Part shown: one piece after another, positions 41,904 through 51,213 of the stretch
How the letters are laid out: each line of letters begins with the position of its first letter
How positions within the stretch are numbered: the first letter of the stretch is position 1
Assembly: GCA_903772945.1 (NCBI GenBank)
Contig: CAICTM010000284.1
Location: 1-64,000, forward strand
Source: Seminavis robusta
Taxonomy: Eukaryota > Bacillariophyta > Bacillariophyceae > Naviculales > Naviculaceae
DNA length: 64,000 nucleotides
Reading direction: 5' to 3'
Made by a program: the position numbers and the translations under genes
Notes under the pieces: generated by a model
Told to the model about the DNA's origin: nothing
What the model saw: the letters and a program-made list of their open reading frames with translations, nothing else
The model's database searches: none

Positions 41904-43157
41904 TCAAAACTTGTACGAGACATGTGGAGATGATCCATTGCCACGCTCACATGACACCCAGCCCCCTGGTGGTGGGAAATCTAGAGTAGATGTTGCCTTG
42001 TAGAAATCGACTTCCACCATGAAATCCGGATCCTGTACCGAAGGGATTTCGGAATCAATAAACCATGTGTCGAAGCTGTAGATGATTCTGAAGGAAAGTT
42101 GCTTGCCCTCGTAGGAACTTTGCATGATGTATTTTGGTTTGTTCTCATTCAATTCATCTAGCAAATACACTCCATTCACAGCTTCTGTCCCAGCTCCTTC
42201 CACCTTGATCGCAATTGGACATCCTCTATGCTCATCTGTTCTTCCCGTCGAAACCCAATGGCCTTGAAGATTCCGAGGATTCTGAAAGTTCTTATAAGCA
42301 GACAACTTGGTATGTGTTAGTGCTTGATTCTTGTAAGCTTCCGATAGCTGCTCAGATGTAGCCAGGCCTGAAGGAGCCACCACGGTTGTCAAATATTGGG
42401 GTTCAATTTTTTCAAAAGATATGTGCTTGGACATGCCTGCTGCTGATTTCTTTCTTTGATTGGGGTCAATATCCCTCCAGAGTTTAAGAATCCGAAACAG
42501 TTCCCACTCTGGAAAATCCATTTCTAAATCCATAAGGATCTCTTCCACAACAGTTGCATTCAAAGAGGCCACATGATTGGCGGACAGTGATTCTGACCAG
42601 GTACCGGTGGTACGAACCCAATCTTTTGCCTTTAGCTGCAGCGCTTCTGGCACAGCATTGCCAGCCATTCTGCATGCATGCAAAATGGCAAAAGATGCAC
42701 ACGGCTGTTTAGCCAAGAGACTTTTTTCAAAGCACTCAAGGACAAGGACTCCCAGGCCACCAAGATTGAAGTAGGAGGCAGCCACTGCCAATGACACCAA
42801 TGATTCAATTTGATGAGTGGGAACGTCATTTTCCTCCCCATCAGGTGCCTTTCGCTTGTTGAACTTGAGGATTTGCGCTGAATCTGTAAGCACAAATTCC
42901 ACCACTGCCTTGAGGACACTTCCTGAGAAACTGAGGTCTACAACCGGCAGCGATGACTCTTGAAACTTGCCCAGCAGCATCCCTTTGAAGACATCCGAAC
43001 GGGCTGCCAATAGAAAGCGATTCGCTGGCACTTCGACTCCATCAGTTCCCTTAAGGACTACATCGTTGAGACTATCATCCGTCAGGAACCTTTCCAGCAT
43101 CTCATTGCGATTCTTGCAGCAGACTGGTTGCCGCTGATTGATGCTCTTGTCCACCAT
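41904..43157 (-). CDS. BTB-BACK domain protein with C-terminal beta-rich module
   Basis: 417 residues in one exon. The BTB/POZ domain is at about 20-140: LTDDSLNDVVLKGTDGVEVPANRFLLAARSDVFKGML, then VLKAVVEFVLTD and LAVAASYFNLGGL. A BACK region follows (CASFAILHACRMAGN, LNATVVEEILMDLEMDFPEWELFRILKLW). The last 130 residues carry a glycine/aromatic module (GAGTEAVNGVYLLDELNENK, IIYSFDTWFIDSEIP, PPPGGWVSCERGNGSSP) of the kind that recurs in stramenopile proteins. BTB-BACK proteins often serve as Cullin-3 adaptors, so substrate recruitment to ubiquitylation is a plausible role. It is divergent from the FCP gene, with 300 bp between the start codons. Confidence 0.8.
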   Translation of the reverse strand: MVDKSINQRQPVCCKNRNEMLERFLTDDSLNDVVLKGTDGVEVPANRFLLAARSDVFKGMLLGKFQESSLPVVDLSFSGSVLKAVVEFVLTDSAQILKFNKRKAPDGEENDVPTHQIESLVSLAVAASYFNLGGLGVLVLECFEKSLLAKQPCASFAILHACRMAGNAVPEALQLKAKDWVRTTGTWSESLSANHVASLNATVVEEILMDLEMDFPEWELFRILKLWRDIDPNQRKKSAAGMSKHISFEKIEPQYLTTVVAPSGLATSEQLSEAYKNQALTHTKLSAYKNFQNPRNLQGHWVSTGRTDEHRGCPIAIKVEGAGTEAVNGVYLLDELNENKPKYIMQSSYEGKQLSFRIIYSFDTWFIDSEIPSVQDPDFMVEVDFYKATSTLDFPPPGGWVSCERGNGSSPHVSYKF

Positions 43158-43457
43158 GGTTGAATATTCGCTGTCGTTCAGGTTTGATGTCTTTCAGAAC
43201 TCTCTTTTGCTTTTGTTTCTCTCTTGTGTCGCAGCGGCGATGTTGGCTCGAAGATTTAACAGCTCGTGAAACATGCTTCGAATAATTGACAAGGGTTAGG
43301 GGTTTTGGAAGCAAGTTGAAGCAAGGATTCGCGATCCTTGGATGCAACCGCCAACGGCAACACTGTCTTCGCCTCAATCCCCACCCCTTGAAGACTCCCA
43401 AGCTCACCAACAGCCTTTCGGTTACAATCCCACCCTGTTTTCCTGGAATTTTCGACA
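43158..43457. promoter_or_regulatory. Shared 300-bp region between BTB and FCP start codons
   Basis: The two start codons face away from each other, so both 5' UTRs and promoters must fit here or overlap coding sequence. No defined light-response or TATA element can be supported by eye. Confidence 0.35.
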
Positions 43458-44343
43458 ATGATGAAGAGTGCTCTTGTTCTTTTGTTGGCTGGCTCTGCCG
43501 CCGCCTTCGCCCCTTCTTCCCAGAAGGTTAGTTATTAGTTAGTTGATTCTGGTACCACGGATGCAATCTCCTTGCATTGCCTTGAATGAATGTTCTGACG
43601 GAACTGTTTTCTTTCTTCAGGCCAGCACCAGTGCTCTTTCTGCCGTCCTTGATGACATGCCAGGAAACACCAAGCCCGTTGGTCCCTGGGATCCTCTTGA
43701 ATTGGCCACATTGGGATCTGATTCCACTTTGGCATGGTTCCGTGCTGCTGAATTGAAGGTAAGAAGACCGTGGGCTCTAGCTAGCAATTAAGTTGATTGC
43801 TTGTGTGAAGTCCCGTACTAACCGGAACGTACATCCTACCCGATTAGCACTCCCGAGTTGCCATGCTCGCCACCACTGGATACCTTGTCCAAGGAGCTGG
43901 CTTCCACTTCCCTGGAATGCTCAGTAGCGATGTTTCCTTCGAGTCCCTTTCCACCATGAAGCCATTCGATGCCTGGACTGCCGTCCCAGCCCTTGGACAG
44001 GCCCAAATCTTCTTTACTCTTTTCCTTGCTGAATGCATCAGTGAAGCACAAGGAACCCACTACACAAAGGGAGGAAGCACGCCAACTGTCATCTTCCCCC
44101 CAATTGACTTCTCTGGAGTTGACCCCGTTGCATTGAAGAAGAAGCAATCCTCAGAACTTAACAATGGACGTCTTGCTATGATGTGAGTGCTTTGTCTCGG
44201 TCCGAGCTCCCGTGATTAGTTCATCCTTTTGTGTCTGATCTTATGTCTTCTCTTTTCATCTTTAAAGTGCTATCATGAGTTTTGTGGCTGAGGCCAACAT
44301 CCCTGGATCTGTTCCTGTCCTCACCGGCATTGACGCCTGGTAA
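43458..44343 (+). CDS. Fucoxanthin chlorophyll a/c-binding antenna protein, four exons
   Basis: Exons 43458-43526, 43621-43758, 43848-44182 and 44268-44343; all junctions are GT-AG with consistent phases. 205 residues. Signal plus transit start MMKSALVLLLAGSAAAFAPSSQK carries the AAA/FAP plastid-import motif. Helix 1 has the chlorophyll ligand motif WFRAAELKHSRVAMLATTGY. Helix 3 has the paired motif ELNNGRLAMIAIMSF. The middle loop (HFPGMLSSDVSFE, then THYTKGGSTPTVIFPPIDF) is typical of diatom Lhc proteins. It belongs to thylakoid light-harvesting complexes; whether Lhcf or Lhcr type needs a tree. Confidence 0.95.
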
Positions 44344-45055
44344 GCAGCTAATCCGCCAGCCAGCTTAACCTCCTGAATGCTACACACCATTTCAGGCATG
44401 TTTTACATACTAGAAGGAGCATAGAAAATAGTTCATCATGGGGCTTGACTTCTACTAGTGCTTCGGTTCATCTTGCTGGATGGAACTTAAACTTCTACTA
44501 GCAGAGCGAATTATGTACAGGTATAGAAATAGTTGCACGTAGCAAACAACTTAAAAGCACAAGCATAGCGCAGGCTGAATGAGGTTGGAACAGGCCAGGC
44601 AAGACAGCATCTCGCGGATGCGTCAAGCTGGCCAGCAGAGGGTCAGACACGCTGGCATGGAATCCAGAATTCTACACTATCTTCGGCTTCTTTCACATAG
44701 GAGAAGGAGCATAGCAACAGTTCACGAAGGGGCTCGGTTTCTAGTTGTGCCTTGGTTTCACAGTTCTTGCTGTCCTCGTCTTGGTACTCAGAAGCGCAGG
44801 CGCAGCGAATCAGTCGCGGCAGAAGTAATGCTATGTTTGTATGGCAAGACAAGCAAGCACATTGTTGATGTGTTGTGCGTCCTGTTCAGCTTGCTTGGTT
44901 TCCTCGGAGGCTGCGCAAGGGCTACATCAATGAAGGTAGCAGTGTGCAACGAAGATGATCTACGCTTCATGTTAAAAGAAAACTAGGCTACCTACAGCTA
45001 CACTTACAGCTACAAGTATATGAAAACCCCAACTATACAACTTGCTATATCATCC
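44344..45055. other. Intergenic with a diverged tandem duplication
   Basis: Two copies of an about 70-bp segment (AGAAGGAGCATAG...GTTCA...GGGGCT) lie at about 44411-44482 and 44700-44772. No gene supported, though a 135-codon frame crosses the second copy. Confidence 0.5.
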
Positions 45056-48000
45056 TCAAGCCTCCTTCAGCAGCCACGGGTGTTGTAGAACTAACTGGAT
45101 ATTCGGTCGGCTTTCTGGATCTGGGTTCAGCATAGCTACAATCAGATCGCGAGACTCAATCGAAGAAGAAGAGGGGAAGAACCAGTGAGGCCCCAGAAAC
45201 TGTTTTTGGTCAGCTTCAGTGATATTCGGATGCAAGGACGCCACCGCGCTGGATCTCCTCCCTCCTTTCTTCCGAGCCTCGTCGTACCACTTTCGGTACG
45301 ATTGGAACCGTGGACATCGAAGCAAGTCTTCACCAAAAGGTAGTGAGCGAAACAGCATCGCATACAATATGACGCCGGCGCTCCAAACGTCGGCTTTGGT
45401 TCCATCGTACCCACTCTGAGCGGGAGCAGCTCCGGGTGGCTGGTTCTTGACGGCCCTGGAGTCGTCTGTTTGAGATATGATTTCGGGGGCAACGTAGTGA
45501 GGCGAGCCAACCACTGAAGTCATCCGTTTCAGTGGTGACGGTGGTTGTTCGTCGTACGCAGTGCTTGTGTTCCCGTTACACAGGACATCTTCAACTCCTC
45601 CGCAAGTGAAAAAGGAAAGAGCTGAAGCACCCTGAGAGAAAAAGCTATCCATCGCCTTCATGGGGGAGGCAAAATCCCCATTGGACGACGTCTCTGCGGC
45701 CGGAGCGTCCCGTCGTGCATTGTAGTTTGGGTCGCCGTTCTGATCAGGGTGGAGAGAAAGTCCTGCCAGGGTGGGTGGCGGCAGAGAATCTGCGACCGTG
45801 TCCTGGTCATTCTGGTTTTGGAGGTGCGGCCCAAACGCTGCAGACAACCCAAAATCGGCAATCTTAAGGGTGCATTCGCCGTGGGGGCCATTGTGAACCA
45901 GCAAGTTCTCAGGCTTTAAGTCTCGGTGTGCAATTCCATTGGAATGACAGTAGCTGACTCCACTGGCAAGCTCTCGAAAGAACTTTCTCATGATGGTCTC
46001 GTTTTCGTCAAATCCTTCTGGAATCTTTTCACTGTGTACGACTCTGGCTGCATTGCTGCTGATCAAGTCAAACAGCTCACCTCCTTTCACCAGCTCCAGA
46101 ATCAGAAACATGGTTGACTTGGTGTCTTGAATGTGCTCCAAGACTTCAAAGAGATGCACCACGTTGCGGTGTCGTCCTATAAGCATCATGTTGCGAATTT
46201 CTTTGGTTGCTGCTCTCCGTTGTCGAAGCCACCGCAGATATTTGGATGGGACAGCAGGGAGTGCAATATATGCATTGAGCGAGTCACAAAAGACTGTCTT
46301 TCTGTTTGTTGATACTGCTCTGTACAATCCACTGAAGGGGCGAAAAGGCGGGGTATATAGGAGGGGATGTGCATCAGCATCAAGTGACAGCAGCGTTGCT
46401 TCAAGAAGGGGAACAAGGGCAAAACTTACGTTCTTTGAGCGGTCATGGCTAACGGGTTCGCAATGGCTTGCTTGGATTCCATGGACAAAGAGGCAGTGGA
46501 ACTCGAACCACCAGTGGCTGATCGTTGGATTGATCTTCCAATGTTGGCAAAGAAATCTGGATGTGGCGCGGGGAGTCCAGCGTTGACTCGATCAATGGCT
46601 TCCATCATGTCCTTGAATTCTGCGGGAAAGGTTAGTCAAATAAGCGGGTCAGAGTACCGTCAGAAACCTCAGGAAGCATAGAAATCCCACAGAAGCGTTC
46701 AACAAGCTATTCTTACCATTGTCAGATGCACTAAATGGAATGTGCCCCCAGATTTCTATACATCGTGTCAATGGCAACTCTCGCAGCGCATTGTTGGCTG
46801 GATCGACAAAGGCTGCGACAAGACTTATTCTCAGCCCCTTTTCCGGCGATCCTCGATCGACTCGTGGTCCTCGCACTTCGGAATTCCGATCTCCACTGTA
46901 CCGTTGCAGCGTTCTCAAGTTTCGACTATTGGGATTCACCAGCCACCATACATGCCGTTCTTCCATGGGTCGGTGGCCTCGCTTGACATCCTTTTCCATG
47001 TCTTCGCCCCTGCGAACGACAACGGCCGTTTTGGTTGCTTCCGGATTCATAATACGAAATCCCACAGGATTGAGAATCTTAATGGCGACGGTTTCTTCCA
47101 TCAATGTATTGTTGACTGGTTGGTAGCTGCCACTGGTGGACAGACACTGTTGTTCTGCATTAAAGGCAACGGCTTTGGCGTAGTGCTTGGATCTGGAGGG
47201 AGCATCAATGGTGTCGACCATGATCACCTGTTGATCGGTGGGACTGGTAGCTTCTATAGCAGTGTCCTCTTCGTTGCGCAGGGTGACCGATCCGGCCGTC
47301 GTGGATGGTCCCGTGAGTTCTGTTCGATCACTCTTGAGGCTTCTGCCATTGGACGACATGCTTCGTTTGCCCTGTCCTCGTTCGGAAATATCCAGGTCCA
47401 TGGCGGCGGGTGCACAGAATAAAGAAAGGGGCATAGTAGAACCCCCACCGCTGGTGGATCGTTTGCTGGTCTCTTCTTCGGGAGCGACAATGGCAACGGT
47501 ATCATCCCCCGACAGGTGTCCACCGGCAGCACCATCATAGAATCCAATCCGAACGGGGTATTCCTCAATAGGTCGTAGTCGATGTCCTTCGTAGACGACG
47601 CCGGCCACTCCCCCACCGAGATAGTTTCCTAGTTCGTATGTGGGTACGCTATCGACGCCAATGACTTGTCCATCGTATGTATCTACTCTCCGACAGAATC
47701 CATCTCGTTCTTTCATGAATTGCTTTTTGTAAATGTAATCTCGTTCTTCCTTTTCTTCCATGGCATCTTGCCACTGAAACAAGGAGTCTCTATCGGGTGA
47801 TTTCGGTGATTTCGGCTGTGGGTGGATGGATATGCAGAAGAGAAGGAAATCAAACAAGGAAATAGATAAGTGAGAAGACCACACTCCAAACTCAATACTT
47901 TACCAGCATGGAAGTGAGCAAGGAATTATGCCACCTGGGTATCCAGATAACATGTTTGTCCAGGTATCTGTGGGTATATAGATAGTTGAGCAAGTTGACA

Positions 48001-48539
48001 CGCACCTTTCCAATACTAGTGATGGGTGTTTTCTCTGGCGACTTGGGTCCACTGGTACTTTCTCCTGCCTGCTGCACGGGTTCATCAAAGGGCTGCTGCT
48101 GTTGGGCTGCATGGCTGGGGGATGATGAGTACCATCTCGGTTCATCGTCCGCAGATTGTTCTTGTTTGGTGGGAGAGGATCGTTGTTTGGCATTCATAGG
48201 ACTACTGTGGTTTTTGTCGCTTTTGGGTAATAGTTGGCGCAATCGTCCCTTCATGCCTTTCTTTTGGGATCGTTGTTGTCGGCTTGCCGCCAGCGTGGGT
48301 TCCTTGGATGTTTGTACGGAGAGTTCCATTTCATCCTTCTTCTCGTCGTCGACAGTAGAAGATCTCCCCGAGAAGCGACGGACAGCGGGAGATGAATTGC
48401 GAGAGCTATTGCGAGTCGAAGTGGGGGCACTGCTTTGGCGATGACTGCTGCCTGGACCTCCAATCAGACGAGATTTCCAGCTGCTTCGAGAAGACGATCC
48501 CGTGGCTGGAGCACCCATAGAGGCTGTTCGAGCAGGCAT
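45056..48539 (-). CDS. CAMK-like Ser/Thr protein kinase with large inserts, four exons
   Basis: Exons 48539-48006, 47815-46717, 46619-46430 and 46331-45056; phases 0, 1 and 2 all close. About 1,032 residues. The first 180 are Ser/Arg/Gln-rich and probably disordered. The kinase begins with YELGNYLGGGVAGVVYEG at about 238, but the VAIK lysine lies only at about 421. About 180 more residues separate that lysine from helix C (AATKEIRNMMLIGRHRNVVHL). Catalytic parts are intact: HRDLKPEN (about 743), IADFGLS (about 768), VGSPHYVAPEI (about 887). The activation loop also has an insert of roughly 100 residues. The last exon could alternatively start 13 codons later; the chosen acceptor has the better pyrimidine tract. 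Substrate unknown. Confidence 0.85.
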
Positions 48540-49599
48540 ACTGACAACAATCTAAAGGACGGAGAAGAAGACTCGACTGCTTGGCCTCAGATAGAATCTG
48601 ATGGGATGGCACGACCGTGTCTTGAGCTGGTAGCAGATAAAGAGAGACCTGAAGCTGATTCTACCTCTCTCTCAGTGAGGGTATCCTCGCCTACTTGAGA
48701 TAATGCAGCTGCTGATCTTTGACTCTACAACCACAGCAACAACAACAGCCTTCAAAATAGCTTCTTCTTATCTTCTTCTGTGGTTGTCTTTCTTTTCCAC
48801 TACCTCCATGACCACTTGACTTGTAGACGGCTGGCTAGCTAGCTTACAGTAGCACGATACTTGCTTCGATCGTAGCACTCACACTGTTTTCGGCATCCAC
48901 CGAGCATTTTCCGATTTAGCGAAGCCACATCGGATGGAAAAGGGCGAAAGCGCCGAATGGCTCGCGCCACGCAGGCTAAGTACCATTGCCAATGTCGGAT
49001 GTCAAGCATTCAGTCTATACGTTGCGGAGATTTAATATATGCATCGTCCACTCACGCGTGAATCCAGTCCTTTCCCACGGGAAAGACATCACTTTCAAGA
49101 TCCAAAAACAACAAGGGGGGTTTTAGAATAGGGAAATTATCTACGGAAGCCAGCCGGGGCCAGGCTTAAGCAAAGAACAGTCGAAATTCAGGACTAGGTT
49201 CTGTGGGATCAGGGGCAAGAAATTGAGGACAATTACGGGGGGCAAAGGGTTTGGCTTTGCGGGATCCACGGAGACATAAATGGGTAGCTTTCACAAGGGC
49301 AATTGAGATACGGGTCTGCATGAAGAACAATCTGATTTCTGATTCTGATACATTATCTCTTCCCACCAAACAGAAGTACCGGTAAGGGTCTTTGCCATCA
49401 GATACCGGTAGATAACCCTGAACCAATAGTCCTAATCGGTCCCACCACCGCATTAACCCATTGAGTATCCTCCCTCGGATTGATATCTCTAGCTTTTCAG
49501 CGAGATCCGCTACGATACCCTGATCACCTCAATCGTGCCACCGTTACCCAAGATTCTCTGAAGCTACCTCTAGGTATCGATCAGTCTGAAGTTGAAATC
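48540..49599. other. Intergenic, no gene seen
   Basis: 5' flanks of the kinase (minus) and the repeat gene (plus). TACCGGTA palindromes lie near 49377 and 49407. Short frames only. Confidence 0.5.
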
Positions 49600-50676
49600 A
49601 TGGCTTCTGAAACTGATGAGCGTGTTTATTCCACCAATGATCCCCTGCTCTTGGGCCACAAGGATCTATGGGTTGGAAACATCCTTTCATTCTTGGGAAT
49701 GGGACACTTTGCTTTTGTTGGAGCCGTCAACAAGCAGATGTACCAACTTTACGAGGAATATTGCGAGACTGTGAAGGATCCTCCTAAAGTGCGTGCGGAC
49801 ATCCCTGGCGGAAGAAATCGCCAGGCTACCTGCAAGGATACATTCTACAGTGCAGCATTCTACAACGAATCTTGTGCGGAATTCTGGCGGGGCCACAACA
49901 CTACTAGTCCATCGCCACGCTTGGTCTGCAACGCAATTGCCAAGCTGGGAAATCTGCGGGTTCTTCAATGGGCATGGGAAAAGGAATTTCCCTGGTCTGT
50001 GGTAACCTGCAAAGCTGCCGCAAAAGGTGGACATTTGCATATCCTAGAATGGGCGAGAGACAATGGTTTTCCATTGGACAGCACAATTTGCCGGGGGCGG
50101 CTGCTCAAGCTGGACACCTGCATATTTTGAGATGGGCGAGAGGGATGCCACTGGGACTCGACGAAAATATGCTATGATGCTGCCAATGGGGGGCATCTAG
50201 AGACTCTCCAGTGGGCTCGCAAAAATGGATGCCAATGGGATGAAGTGGTTTGCTCCAATGCTGCCGCAGGTGGATACTTGGAGATGCTGAAATGGGCCAG
50301 AGACAATGGATGCCCTTGGGACGACCTAACATGCTACAATGCGGCATTATATGGACACTTTGAACTATTGAAATGGGCTCGAGAGAATGGATGCCCCTGG
50401 GATGAAAGGACATGCAGTGCTGCAGCTGAAGGAGATCATTTGGATATTCTGAAATGGGCTCGAGAAAATGGATGTCCCTGGAATGCTTACACATGTGCTC
50501 GAGCAGCTGTTGGTGGCCACTTGGAAGTCCTAAAATGGGCTAGGGAGAATGACTGTCCATGGGATTCAGAAACAATGTTTTGGGCTGAAGACCAAGGCAA
50601 TCTGGATATCCTTCAGTGGGCACGTGAACATGGTTGCCCCGAACCGGGACCCGATGAGTTGGGTTGGGTTGGTTAA
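49600..50676 (+). CDS. Ankyrin-like WAR-repeat protein, reading frame disturbed
   Basis: Begins MASETDERVYSTNDPLLLGHK at 49600, with an F-box-like start (GNILSFLGMGHFAFVGAVNKQMY). It is followed by about eight repeats of roughly 27 residues of the form C-x2-AA-x2-GHLEVLKWARENGCPWD. Such repeats occur in large stramenopile families. The frame before about 50090 and the frame after about 50143 are the same. The unit between them reads correctly only in another frame (GAAAQAGHLHILRWARG), and the main frame meets a stop there. Two nearby compensating indels or assembly errors explain this. The last repeats (50245-50676) are clean. Confidence 0.65.
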
Positions 50677-51213
50677 CTTGCCTCCGGTTTTGACAAGGTT
50701 GGATAACACGGGATGCCAAAACAGAGCCCATCCATTTCCTTGCCGCCAGCCACCTAGTAGGACCGGCTACTATTGATAGAACCAGAAGAGTGATTGAACA
50801 TTCTTCAATTCACTCGAACCTCTTGGGAGTCGAGTCCATCAGCAAAAAAGAATTCTTGAAAAGTAGCTTCCTAAAATTTCTCGTGGCGTCAACACAGACT
50901 TCGTCGAATTGATTTCTCATGGAAGCTCTCGCTTGTTCTGCACGTTCGCTACGATGTGCTGTTGTGTTTCAGTGCGTTGGTACACCAACAGAAGCAACAT
51001 AAATTGTTTGAGAATTATGTTTATTGGCATCAATTAATTAATCTATTGGGCAGTACCAGGTAGTATCGGTGCTCCGTCAATCAAACAACTGGTTGGCTTG
51101 TTGTGTGTGGCTCCTCGTTGTCCCTTACCTTCCTTTCTTCTTCTTCATTTCCATCATATATTCAATTCATCATTTATTTCCTGACTCCACTACAGTACGG
51201 TAGCTGTTTTAAA
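50677..51213. other. Intergenic, no gene seen
   Basis: 3' flanks of two convergent genes; nothing recognised. Confidence 0.5.

Noticed and set aside
49166-49453. 95-codon minus frame upstream of the ankyrin-like gene
   Set aside because: No domain, no conserved start context and mixed low-quality composition.
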